Positions 6,561 through 14,255 of a stretch of 15,847 nucleotides of DNA are shown here, one piece after another. The stretch is from an uncultured Eubacteriales bacterium (GTDB lineage: Bacteria > Bacillota > Clostridia > Oscillospirales > Acutalibacteraceae): assembly GCA_934464585.1 (NCBI GenBank), contig CAKSJY010000017.1:1-15847 (forward strand). The letters run 5' to 3'. The notes beneath the pieces were generated by a model, which was not told the DNA's origin, made no database searches, and saw nothing but the letters and a program-made list of their open reading frames with translations. Each line of letters begins with the position of its first letter. Within the stretch, counting starts at the first letter, position 1. The position numbers and the translations under genes are program-made.

Positions 6561-7337
6561 ATGAGTTGGTTTAAAAAACTATTCTTAGTTCCAGTTTGTA
6601 TAATCAGTATCATTTTCACAGGCAGTTCAGCATATGCAAAAACTGTTACACTATGTGATGGATTTACTTCTGAAACAATATCACCTGAACTAAGAGATTT
6701 TATGGATGGTAAGTCATTCAAAATGTATTCCTGCGACGGAATAGAAAATGATTGGGTAAGATTTGAAGATTTGAGATACCTCAAAGTAAAGCATTGGGGA
6801 TATGATGATAAAGTACATGATGGAGAATTAGTTGTACACGAATCTATAGCACAAGAAGTTTTGGAAATATTCGAAGAATTATATGATAGAAAATTCCCTA
6901 TCTATCAGATGAAATTAATTGATAATTACGACTCAGATGATGAAAGATCTATGTCTGCTAATAACACATCTTGCTTACGCACAACAGACGAAGATTTTCA
7001 TTTAAGACGCCCATGGCATGCATTAGGTATGGCAATAGATGTTAACCCTATGAATAACCCTTGCATTTTCCCAGAAGCTGCAGAAAGTGAACCAAAGTTC
7101 GTTCCACATAATGCAGAAAAATACCTCGATAGAAGTCTATGCGAAAAAGGTATGATTAAATCACAAAACATATGTTATAACGCATTTACAAAAAGAGGTT
7201 GGGAATGGGGAGGATCATGGACTGACCCGGTAGATTTGCACCATTTCCAGAAATACACATGGACAACAGACTTCCCAAGAAAATATAAAAAGAATATTTC
7301 TAATAATTTCATAAATCTATTATTTAACGCAAATTAG
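6561..7337 (+). CDS. Secreted peptidoglycan peptidase, M15C / VanY-related (CwlK-like)
   Basis: Predicted zinc peptidase acting on peptidoglycan stem peptides, either as an L-Ala-D-Glu endopeptidase or a D,D-carboxypeptidase. Residues 1-26 form a classical signal peptide (MSWFKK, hydrophobic core, SSAYA cleavage site) with no lipobox cysteine, so the 232-residue mature protein should be released. The M15C signature is clear: zinc ligands H153 and D160 in WHALGMAIDVNP, the GWEWGGSW motif (213-220), and DLHHFQ (225-230) with catalytic D225 and third ligand H228. Six cysteines in the mature part could form disulfides. GAGGA lies 12 bases before the ATG, a rather long spacing. It is a single gene behind a strong promoter with an unusual tandem repeat. 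The M15 fold is secure; the exact bond cleaved is not. Confidence 0.87.
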   Translation: MSWFKKLFLVPVCIISIIFTGSSAYAKTVTLCDGFTSETISPELRDFMDGKSFKMYSCDGIENDWVRFEDLRYLKVKHWGYDDKVHDGELVVHESIAQEVLEIFEELYDRKFPIYQMKLIDNYDSDDERSMSANNTSCLRTTDEDFHLRRPWHALGMAIDVNPMNNPCIFPEAAESEPKFVPHNAEKYLDRSLCEKGMIKSQNICYNAFTKRGWEWGGSWTDPVDLHHFQKYTWTTDFPRKYKKNISNNFINLLFNAN

Positions 7338-7399
7338 CATAAGGTTAAAACTTTATTATTAATCCCGATAAACAATAAATGCAAGACATTTAAAACAAA

Positions 7400-7442
7400 A
7401 ATTAAGCCTCCAGCTGAGTATTATTAGACTGGAGGCTTAATT
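7400..7442. terminator. Hairpin terminator downstream of M15C peptidase, better on the minus strand
   Basis: A perfect 14-bp stem (7400-7413 with 7429-7442) with a 15-nt loop lies 62 bases past the M15C stop. On the plus strand it is followed only by AATTTC, a poor T run. On the minus strand it is followed by TTTGTTTT, a better terminator. It probably serves the M15C gene but seems oriented also to stop a transcript arriving from higher coordinates. Confidence 0.7.
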
Positions 7443-7645
7443 AATTTCTAAAGTGGTATTTTATCTTCAGACGTTTTCTACGTTATATTTATATCTATAT
7501 TTAAATTTTAAATTGCTGAATTATTTATTAGTGACTTGCCTTATTTAGTATTTAAAAATCTTAACTTTTCTAGTGGTATTCTTTTACTAATCTTTCGATC
7601 AATAAAGCCACTTAAATATTAGGACTTGAGTATAAAATTTTTTAT
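7443..7645. other. AT-rich intergenic segment without a supported gene
   Basis: About 200 bases between the hairpin at 7400-7442 and the tRNA terminator at 7646-7697. No reading frame with a ribosome-binding site was found. AGTGGTATT occurs twice (7452-7460, 7572-7580). On the minus strand each copy reads AATACCACT and is followed by a loosely similar AGAAA-rich stretch, which may be a decayed duplication. The minus strand also holds a short open stretch reading about 24 residues (near 7545-7617) without a good start. I see no promoter. It may be a gene remnant or simply spacer. Confidence 0.4.
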
Positions 7646-7697
7646 AAATAAAAATTCCTCATCAAACGGACAATTAAGTACGTTCAATGAGGAATTT
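7646..7697 (-). terminator. Terminator of tRNA-Ile2
   Basis: An 11-bp stem (AAATTCCTCAT at 7652-7662 with ATGAGGAATTT at 7687-7697), extended by four more pairs past a 2x2 internal loop, is followed on the minus strand by TTTATTT. It starts about 30 bases after the tRNA 3' end at 7727. Confidence 0.8.
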
Positions 7698-7726
7698 GAA
7701 GAGCATAATTTGCTCATCATCAATTA

Positions 7727-7803
7727 TGGTGGACCATCAGGGACTCGAACCCCGGACCAACCGGTTATGAGCCGGTTGCTCTAACCAACTGAGCTAATGG
7801 TCC
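7727..7803 (-). tRNA. tRNA with anticodon CAU, most likely tRNA-Ile2 (lysidine-modified)
   Basis: A 77-nt cloverleaf on the minus strand: acceptor stem GGACCAT paired with ATGGTCC, discriminator A, and an encoded CCA at 7727-7729. The anticodon stem ACCGG/CCGGT encloses CTCATAA, giving anticodon CAT. Acceptor GGACC, the D arm TTAGCTCAGTTGGTTAGAGC and the CTCATAA loop closely resemble Firmicutes tRNA-Ile2, whose C34 is converted to lysidine by TilS so that it reads AUA. It lacks the CA mismatch-type start and the three G:C anticodon pairs of an initiator, and the loop differs from the elongator TTCATAC recalled from Bacillus. The family is certain; the Ile2 identity is probable. Confidence 0.85.
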
Positions 7804-7849
7804 ATAACTTATAGATTAGTTATGTGCTCTGTGTTTGACTACTTCATAT

Positions 7850-7879
7850 ATTATAACCCAAGCGTATGGTGTTTGTCAA
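7850..7879 (-). promoter_or_regulatory. Consensus promoter of tRNA-Ile2
   Basis: On the minus strand TTGACA (7874-7879), an 18-bp spacer and TATAAT (7850-7855) form a strong housekeeping promoter. The predicted start lies about 40 bases ahead of the mature tRNA 5' end at 7803, so a short 5' leader would be removed by RNase P. Confidence 0.88.
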
Positions 7880-7936
7880 CAACAATTTTTAATTTTTTAA
7901 TATTTTCATATATTCCTCTAATTTACCGACTATTTT

Positions 7937-8151
7937 TGTAATATATGACATAAATTTGTCTAAAATCCACGCAAGTAATATTTTGTAACTAATTTGGTAA
8001 AATATATTGAAAGTCAATTTTACATTTCAGCGCATAAAAGGGCTCAAATTTATCAATCTACAAAAAATATCCAACAATTACATGAATAAAAGTTCCGCTT
8101 TATTTGTAACTAACTTACAAACAAGTCCTTGAGGGCTTGCAATATTGTAAC
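7937..8151 (+). promoter_or_regulatory. Cluster of TGTAAY motifs and a dyad upstream of the M23 gene
   Basis: The 445-base gap between the tRNA and the M23 gene has no supported gene but is rich in motifs. TGTAAT occurs at 7937-7942 and TGTAAC at 7984-7989, 8105-8110 and 8146-8151. At 7984-8000 the arrangement TGTAAC-N5-TGGTAA differs at one position from the WalR (YycF) box TGTWAH-N5-TGTWAH known from Bacillus and Staphylococcus. At 8103-8121 TTTGTAA and TTACAAA form a perfect 7-bp dyad around five bases, 15 bases upstream of the -35 box. WalR-type control of this wall hydrolase is an inference. Confidence 0.45.
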
Positions 8152-8164
8152 TTTTTGATATAAT
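8137..8164 (+). promoter_or_regulatory. Promoter of the M23 endopeptidase gene
   Basis: TTGCAA (8137-8142), a 16-bp spacer and TATAAT (8159-8164) with TG at 8156-8157 (extended -10). The leader would be about 78 nt. A short inverted repeat (CAAGTCC at 8122-8128 with GGGCTTG at 8133-8139, one G-T pair) overlaps the -35 box and could be part of an operator. Confidence 0.65.
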
Positions 8165-8248
8165 ATTTGATATTGGGTTTTTTGATAGGCTTTCTAAGTC
8201 TATTTAAAATTAAAACAGTTGTTTTTATTCTGAAAGGACGTGTATCTT

Positions 8249-10195
8249 GTGTTTAGACGAAATCTAAACCAAAACAGGATCGAAAAAAAATCAACTCAAA
8301 ATATTAAAGATGGTCTGAGTTGTTATCTATATTTGTTTAAATCAAAGGCTAAAGGATTAACAAAGATATTAAAAATCAAATTAATATTACTATCTCATAA
8401 AAATAATTTTGCAAATCGTTTTTATAGTTTAGTCAATCATCAAATCGAAAACTTGGTTAACTTTTCAAGCAAAGTATTTGATTATTTCAAAGGTTTTATT
8501 GTTAACAAATTAGTTCCTGTTTTAAGAAAGTATTTTTCTAAATTTAAAATTCACATATTAGTTCCGGCAAAGCAAAATATAATGAATAAGTTCGGACACA
8601 CACTAGATAAATATTTTAACCTAGCAAGAAGTAAATATTCAGTAATTTCAAATAAAGTAAAAAATTATTTGTCTACGAAAAAGAATAATATCTTAACTGC
8701 TATGGCTCCTGTAAAAAAAGCTTATGCAAATGGTATTGGTTCTGCAACAAAAGAATTTTTTGCCATTTTGAAAAAGGATATCACACATAATCCAAAACAT
8801 TGGGTTGGGGTTGCACAGGTCGTCTTACCAATTACTGCAATTGCAATTTTGTTTGGTACTATACACTATTGGAATAACCTGAATTATGGTTTGGTACTAG
8901 CGTGTGACGGTGAAGAAATTGCTACTATTGAAAATGAAAGCGTATTCGAACAAGCCAACCAAATGGTTAATCAACGTTTAGTATATGATAGCGTTGTAAA
9001 ATCAAATGAAACTTTTGAAATAGTCCCAACATATAAACTTGCTGCTGTAAGCACCGATAAATATTCGTCTCCAAGCACTGTATGTGATAAGATTATTCAA
9101 CAGTCAAAAGGTTCCATTGAAGAAGCTAGTGGTCTTTATATTGACAATGAATTATTTGGTGTTGTAAAAAATACAGATGAGTTAAAAGATGTACTTAACA
9201 CAATTTTAGATAATAGCTGTGATAAAGATGATGCTGAGGTCTCATTCGTAGAAAATGTAGAAAATGTAGTTGGATTATATCCTACTTCAGCAATTATAGA
9301 TTCAGAAGATTTACACAAACAATTAGTTGATCCTATAGAAGATGAAGTTTACTATACTGTTCAAGATGGGGATACTCCTTCAGATATAGCTGATAAATTC
9401 AATATGAGTTTAGAGGATCTAGATGCTATAAACGGCACCCCAATAAGTGAATTAATCTTCCCCGATGAACAAATAAAGGTTAAAAACCAAAAAACTCTCT
9501 TGAACGTAAGCGTTTCATATATAGAAACTTATGAAACACCGATCGAATATCAAGAGATAAAAACAGAAGATGACCGTCAATATGTCGGATATTCAAATGT
9601 AACGCAAGAAGGAGAAGAAGGTATTCTTTCTCATAAAGATAAAGTTACTTATGTAAACAACATTGAAACTGCAAGAGAAGAAATAAGTACAGAAACTACA
9701 AAAGAACCTGTTGATAAACATGTTACAGTTGGAACAAAGGCAAAGCCTAGAGTATCAAACTCAGGATCAAGTTTGACTTCCTCATACAGAGCACCATCGG
9801 GTGATGGTGTTTCTACAGGATCACTTGCATGGCCTCTACCTGGAATCACAACTATAAGTAGTCCATTTGGTACAAGATGGGGCAGCATGCATTCAGGAAT
9901 CGATATTGCAAATGGTAATGCTTATGGACATACAATAGTTGCTGCCGATGGTGGTACTGTAGTTAAAGCATGTGACAGTGGAGACGGTTATGGAATTTGT
10001 ATAATAATAAGACATAATAACGGAATGTCTACTCTATATGCACACTGCAGTTCAGCTTATGTAATATCCGGTCAATCAGTTTCTAAAGGACAAGCAATTG
10101 GTGCTGTAGGTTCTACAGGAAATTCATTTGGTGCTCACTTACACTTCGGTGTTCTTGTTGGCGGAAGTTATGTAGATCCTTTAAATTACTTATAA
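8249..10195 (+). CDS. Membrane-anchored M23 peptidoglycan endopeptidase with LysM and G5 domains
   Basis: Predicted zinc endopeptidase that cuts peptidoglycan cross-links outside the membrane. I start at GTG 8249 (648 residues), 10 bases after AAAGGA; an in-frame GTG at 8240 lies only one base from that site. Numbering from 8249: a basic, Phe/Lys-rich N-terminal region (1-184) made of several likely amphipathic helices, then a membrane segment (about 185-207), an extracellular stretch of two possible YabE-like repeats (about 215-365), LysM (about 368-413, YTVQDGDTPSDIADKFNMS), G5 (about 415-497), a Ser/Gly linker, and the M23 domain (about 527-648). Zinc and catalytic residues are H548 and D552 (HSGID), H599 (YAHC), and H630/H632 (HLHFG). 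The unusually long cytoplasmic N-terminus is not part of the usual architecture. The gene is monocistronic, with a promoter at 8137-8164 and a terminator at 10201-10233. Confidence 0.92.
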   Translation: MFRRNLNQNRIEKKSTQNIKDGLSCYLYLFKSKAKGLTKILKIKLILLSHKNNFANRFYSLVNHQIENLVNFSSKVFDYFKGFIVNKLVPVLRKYFSKFKIHILVPAKQNIMNKFGHTLDKYFNLARSKYSVISNKVKNYLSTKKNNILTAMAPVKKAYANGIGSATKEFFAILKKDITHNPKHWVGVAQVVLPITAIAILFGTIHYWNNLNYGLVLACDGEEIATIENESVFEQANQMVNQRLVYDSVVKSNETFEIVPTYKLAAVSTDKYSSPSTVCDKIIQQSKGSIEEASGLYIDNELFGVVKNTDELKDVLNTILDNSCDKDDAEVSFVENVENVVGLYPTSAIIDSEDLHKQLVDPIEDEVYYTVQDGDTPSDIADKFNMSLEDLDAINGTPISELIFPDEQIKVKNQKTLLNVSVSYIETYETPIEYQEIKTEDDRQYVGYSNVTQEGEEGILSHKDKVTYVNNIETAREEISTETTKEPVDKHVTVGTKAKPRVSNSGSSLTSSYRAPSGDGVSTGSLAWPLPGITTISSPFGTRWGSMHSGIDIANGNAYGHTIVAADGGTVVKACDSGDGYGICIIIRHNNGMSTLYAHCSSAYVISGQSVSKGQAIGAVGSTGNSFGAHLHFGVLVGGSYVDPLNYL

Positions 10196-10200
10196 AATTT

Positions 10201-10233
10201 AAAGAACCATCCTTGAAGGATGGTTCTTTTTTT
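10201..10233 (+). terminator. Terminator of the M23 endopeptidase gene
   Basis: A perfect 12-bp stem (AAAGAACCATCC at 10201-10212 with GGATGGTTCTTT at 10218-10229) with a 5-nt loop, followed by a run of seven T (10227-10233, partly in the stem). It starts five bases past the stop codon. Confidence 0.93.
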
Positions 10234-10248
10234 CTATATGAAACACAA

Positions 10249-10283
10249 TAATGGTATATACACAATTAGCGTATATACCATTA
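10249..10283 (-). terminator. Hairpin after recG, possible terminator
   Basis: A perfect 13-bp stem (TAATGGTATATAC at 10249-10261 with its complement at 10271-10283) and a 9-nt loop lies 21 bases past the recG stop. On the minus strand it is followed by TTGTGTTTC, a weak T run, so termination may be partial. The next hairpin at 10201-10233 could complete it from the other side. Confidence 0.55.
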
Positions 10284-10304
10284 CTCTATTATAGACTCAG
10301 CTAC

Positions 10305-12347
10305 TTAATTAAATGTACAATAACTACCATTAAACAATCTTCTTACAAGGGCATGTAGGCCCTTGTTTCTTTCTAATTGTAGTTTTGGATCTTCATCTAA
10401 AATCTCTTTCACTGCATCTTTAGACTGGAACACAATCTCTATATCCTTGCAAAAATTTGCTATCTTTAGCTGAGGTAACCCATGTTGCCTATCTCCAAAA
10501 AAATCCCCTGGACCCCTCAATTTTAAATCCTCATCAGCAATTTTGAATCCATCATTGGTTTCAACCATAATCCTAAATCTCTTTATAGCCTCTTCATTTT
10601 GTGCATCAGAAACGATAATACAATAAGATTTATTTTTACCTCGTCCAACTCTTCCTCTAAGTTGATGAAGTTGTGAAAGTCCAAAGCGCTCTGCATTCTC
10701 AATTACAATAAAGTTAGCATTTGGAACATCTACCCCGACTTCTATTACAGTTGTAGAAACTAATATATCAATTTCCCCACATTTAAATTGGTTCATCATT
10801 TCTTCTTTTTCCCTAGGTTTCATCTTACCATGAATAAGGCCAATTCTATAATCTTGAAAATAGGTCTTTTGTAAGCCCTCGGCATACCCTGTTGCTGAAA
10901 TAAGATTTGTGTCATTTTCCTCAACAAGCGGACAAACTATATATCCTTGATATCCACTATCTATTTGCTTCTTTAAAAAACCATATAACCTGTTTCGTTT
11001 TTCCGTATTAATATGAAATGTATCTACTTTCTGTCTCCCTGGTGGAAGCTCATCTAATATTGATATATCCAAGTCACCATATAATATAAGCGCTAAAGTA
11101 CGCGGAATTGGTGTTGCTGACATAACTATCATATGCGGATTATTTCCCTTTGAATATAGAGCCGCTCTTTGTCTTACTCCGAAACGGTGCTGTTCATCTG
11201 TGATAACCAGCCCCAAATTATTAAACTCGACATCCTCCGAAATAATTGCATGAGTACCAACCAGTATATCTATACTACCAGTTTTAATTTCCTCTTTTAT
11301 TCTTCTTTTTTCCGATATCTTAACTGTACCACTTAAAAAAGCTATATTTATATCCTGCCCATTAAACAAGTCGGAAAAATACTTATAATGTTGCTCTGCC
11401 AATATTTCGGTTGGTGCCATCATAGCCACCTGCATTCCGTTTTTGACTGCACTATAAGATACTGCTGCTGCAACTGCAGTTTTACCTGATCCAACATCAC
11501 CCTGTATTAATCTTGAAAGTGGATACATGGACTTACTCATATCCTCTATACATTCCCGTATAACACGGGTTTGTGCATCTGTAGGAGTAAAACTTAACAA
11601 TTTCTCAAACTCATATGTATAGTCATTTTTCAGCCTTATTTTTGGCAATATTTGTTCTTTCTCTTTTGAAAGGTTTATTCCCAGCTGAAGGATTAAAAGC
11701 TCTTCAAACACCAAACGTTTTCTTGCATTTTGTAGATCTTCATGACTCTTTGGAAAATGAATATTTTCTATTGCAAATTTAAGGTCACACAATCTATACT
11801 TCTCTCTAATATTTAAAGGAATTGGATCATTAACCTTATCAGGTAGAAGTTTAATAGCATTTTTAACACAGACCTCTATCTGTCTGGACGTTATCCCCAT
11901 TGTACAATTATAAACTGGATATAACCCCTCATTTTTTTCTCCCTTAAAAAATTTAGGGGCAACCATCGTTTTCCTGTTACCTTTATGATTTACCTTTCCA
12001 TATAGCAACAAACTTTCTTCCATTTTAACCATATTTCTTATATATGGATTATTAAAAAACACAATATCCATTGCAGTAATACCATCAAAAACTTGAAAGC
12101 TATATAAGGTCATATTATTTCTTACTATGCGCTTAGACACGCCGGAAATTACTTTCGCTCGAATACAACAAGGTTCGTCTATCAGTGCCTCGGATATTAA
12201 TATAGGACAACTCAAATCTTCATAGGTTCTTGGATAATATAAAAGCAAGGCACCGACAGAATTTACACCGAGCTTTTTTAAAAGTTCGGTGCGTCTTTCG
12301 CCGACGCCTTTTAATAGCCTTATGTCTTTATTAAATAACGATGACAT
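10305..12347 (-). CDS. recG: ATP-dependent DNA helicase RecG
   Basis: Branch-migration helicase that remodels stalled replication forks and Holliday junctions in the cytoplasm. At 680 residues it matches the family. Residues 1-60 hold the LKGVGERR helix-hairpin-helix-like start, and about 60-160 the OB-fold wedge domain. Superfamily 2 motifs follow: GDVGSGKT (283-290, Walker A), APTEILAEQH (311-320), DEQH (384-387, Walker B), SATPIPRT (410-417), STTVIEVGVDVPNA (531-544) and QLRGRVGRG (562-570). The C-terminal GPGDFFGDRQHG matches the RecG TRG region. The ATG has no clear Shine-Dalgarno and lies 16 bases after the fakA stop, which suggests translational coupling. fakA-recG adjacency is common in Firmicutes. 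Confidence 0.98.
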   Translation of the reverse strand: MSSLFNKDIRLLKGVGERRTELLKKLGVNSVGALLLYYPRTYEDLSCPILISEALIDEPCCIRAKVISGVSKRIVRNNMTLYSFQVFDGITAMDIVFFNNPYIRNMVKMEESLLLYGKVNHKGNRKTMVAPKFFKGEKNEGLYPVYNCTMGITSRQIEVCVKNAIKLLPDKVNDPIPLNIREKYRLCDLKFAIENIHFPKSHEDLQNARKRLVFEELLILQLGINLSKEKEQILPKIRLKNDYTYEFEKLLSFTPTDAQTRVIRECIEDMSKSMYPLSRLIQGDVGSGKTAVAAAVSYSAVKNGMQVAMMAPTEILAEQHYKYFSDLFNGQDINIAFLSGTVKISEKRRIKEEIKTGSIDILVGTHAIISEDVEFNNLGLVITDEQHRFGVRQRAALYSKGNNPHMIVMSATPIPRTLALILYGDLDISILDELPPGRQKVDTFHINTEKRNRLYGFLKKQIDSGYQGYIVCPLVEENDTNLISATGYAEGLQKTYFQDYRIGLIHGKMKPREKEEMMNQFKCGEIDILVSTTVIEVGVDVPNANFIVIENAERFGLSQLHQLRGRVGRGKNKSYCIIVSDAQNEEAIKRFRIMVETNDGFKIADEDLKLRGPGDFFGDRQHGLPQLKIANFCKDIEIVFQSKDAVKEILDEDPKLQLERNKGLHALVRRLFNGSYCTFN

Positions 12348-12363
12348 AATATCTTATATAAAT

Positions 12364-14025
12364 TTACTCTACTGATAGCATAAAGTAATAAACCGGTTGA
12401 CCACCATTTACTACTGTTATATCAATACTAGAACCTAATTTTGAGTTTATAAGATCCCTTGCAACTTGAGCCTCTTCCTCTGATATTTCACTTCCATAAA
12501 TAATAGTTAAAAACGATGTGTCTCTGTTAACCATAGATTTTGCTAATTTATACACAGCCTTAACTGCATCCTTTTCCGTAAATGAAAGTTTTCCATTATT
12601 TAAAGCAAGGATATCTCCCTCTTTAATTTTGAATCCGCCGTATTCAGAATTTCTTGCTGCAAATGTAACTGAACCGGTACTTACTTTAGATGCTGCATCT
12701 AACATTAACTCTTTATTTTCATCTACAGAAAGGTCTGTATCAAATGAAAGCATTGCAGACAAGCCTTGCGGTATTGTTCTTGTTGGTAAAACTATCACAC
12801 GCCTATCATTTGCAAGTGTAACAGTCTGCTCTGCTGCCATAATTATATTTTTATTATTTGGTAGTAAGAACACAACCTTAGCCGGTGTTGCCATTACAGC
12901 TTCAAGTAAATCTTCTGTACTTGGATTCATAGTTTGACCGCCACTTACAACATGGTTACATCCTAAGTCCATAAATAAAGTTTCAAGACCTTCACCAGCA
13001 GAAACAGCTACAAAACCAATTTCCTCAGTTGGTTCTTTAGGTTCTAACTTATTTTCACTTTTACTTTGACTCTCTTTTTCAGCAGCTAAACGATGTTGTT
13101 CTTTCATATTTTCAACTTTTACAGTTAAAAGTTGACCATACTCCAATGCTTTTTGCAAAGCCTTTCCAGGATCCTCTGTATGAACATGAACCTTTATAAT
13201 TTCCTCATCATCGACAACAACAACACAATCTCCGATACCCTGAAGATAGTCTCTTAACTCAGTTGGATCCTCGGTTAAATCTTCCTTTTTGCCAACAATA
13301 AATTCTGTACAATAAGTAAATGTAATATCATCATCAAACTTTGCAGCAGCGTTTTTGAAGAAATCTGAGAATTCACTCTTTTCCTCAACTTTGGGTTTAT
13401 CTTCTAATGAAACTATCTTTCCATCTTTAAGAACAGACAACATTCCTTCAAAAATAAGGCATATCCCCTTTCCTCCTGCATCGACTACACCAGCCTTTTT
13501 TAAAACAGGTAATAGATCAGGAGTAGTCTTTAAAGCTTCATTTGCTCCTTTACAAATTTCATTCCAAATGTATATAGGGTCATTATCTGAGAGCAAGGCT
13601 TCTTTACCCTTTTCATATGCAACTCTTGCTACTGTAAGCATAGTACCTTCTGTTGGTTTCATAACTGCACCATAAGCAGCTTCCACACCAATTCCTAATG
13701 CCTTAACAATATCCTTACCGTTAGCCTCTTCTAATTCAGCGAGTCCCTTGGAAAATCCTCTAAATAGCAAAGAAAGTATTACTCCAGAGTTACCTCTTGC
13801 TCCTCTTAAAAGTGCTGACGCTGCTAATGATGCAACCTTTCCTACTCCAACATCTCCGATTTTACTTAGTTCTGTTTTTGCAGACATCATTGTCATAGAC
13901 ATATTTGTACCTGTATCCCCATCAGGAACAGGAAAAATGTTTAGTTCATCAACTAATGTTTTATAATTTGCAATATTATTTGCTCCAGATATAATTGCAT
14001 TTTGCAAACAATTTCCGTTAATCAA
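12364..14025 (-). CDS. fakA: Fatty acid kinase catalytic subunit FakA (DAK2 domain, YloV family)
   Basis: ATP-dependent kinase that phosphorylates fatty acids carried by FakB (DegV-family) proteins, so that exogenous fatty acids enter phospholipid synthesis. The 553 residues comprise an N-terminal DAK2/DhaL domain (1-200) with the Mg-ATP motif PVPDGDTGTNM (32-42) and RGARGNSGVILS (74-85), a middle domain (about 225-310) with C239, H280 and H282 placed like a reported metal site of the Staphylococcus enzyme, a Lys/Glu-rich linker (about 308-335), and a DegV-like C-terminal domain. The start is TTG at 14025: AAAGGAG lies nine bases upstream and an in-frame TAA directly precedes it. It heads the fakA-recG operon. 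The asp23-type gene often found upstream is absent, and no fakB is in the window. Confidence 0.94.
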   Translation of the reverse strand: MINGNCLQNAIISGANNIANYKTLVDELNIFPVPDGDTGTNMSMTMMSAKTELSKIGDVGVGKVASLAASALLRGARGNSGVILSLLFRGFSKGLAELEEANGKDIVKALGIGVEAAYGAVMKPTEGTMLTVARVAYEKGKEALLSDNDPIYIWNEICKGANEALKTTPDLLPVLKKAGVVDAGGKGICLIFEGMLSVLKDGKIVSLEDKPKVEEKSEFSDFFKNAAAKFDDDITFTYCTEFIVGKKEDLTEDPTELRDYLQGIGDCVVVVDDEEIIKVHVHTEDPGKALQKALEYGQLLTVKVENMKEQHRLAAEKESQSKSENKLEPKEPTEEIGFVAVSAGEGLETLFMDLGCNHVVSGGQTMNPSTEDLLEAVMATPAKVVFLLPNNKNIIMAAEQTVTLANDRRVIVLPTRTIPQGLSAMLSFDTDLSVDENKELMLDAASKVSTGSVTFAARNSEYGGFKIKEGDILALNNGKLSFTEKDAVKAVYKLAKSMVNRDTSFLTIIYGSEISEEEAQVARDLINSKLGSSIDITVVNGGQPVYYFMLSVE

Positions 14026-14134
14026 TTATTAGCACTCCTTTAAGTCCAAACTTGGAACTACATTTTAATTTAAAACGTATTATCCAAGACAAATAATTAT
14101 ACTAAAGTCTTTTTTTAATCACCAAGTACAGTAT

Positions 14135-14163
14135 ATCATAACATATATTGGGATAAATTTCAA
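14135..14163 (-). promoter_or_regulatory. Promoter of the fakA-recG operon
   Basis: On the minus strand TTGAAA (14158-14163), a 17-bp spacer and TATGAT (14135-14140), each box one mismatch from consensus. The leader would be about 100 nt. A second TATAAT closer to the gene (near 14098) has only a poor -35 (TTGGTG). I see no FapR-type operator that I would defend. Confidence 0.65.
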
Positions 14164-14255
14164 TGCAAAGATAAAAACTGGATCAGCAAATACAGGAATA
14201 AACCTATTATACCCAAAAAGATTTATATAATTATAGACATCGAAAATTTCTTGAA

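Noticed and set aside
6547..6573. Eight-codon upstream reading frame overlapping the M15C start
   Set aside because: Its ATG is part of the GAGGATG sequence that serves as Shine-Dalgarno for the real gene, and it has no ribosome-binding site of its own.
7545..7620. Short minus-strand open stretch in the 7.5-kb gap as a gene
   Set aside because: It is about 24 residues long, lacks a start codon with a ribosome-binding site and has a stop immediately upstream; at most it is a remnant.
8240..8248. GTG at 8240 as start of the M23 gene
   Set aside because: It lies one base after AAAGGA, too close for initiation; GTG at 8249 has usable spacing. The difference is only three residues.
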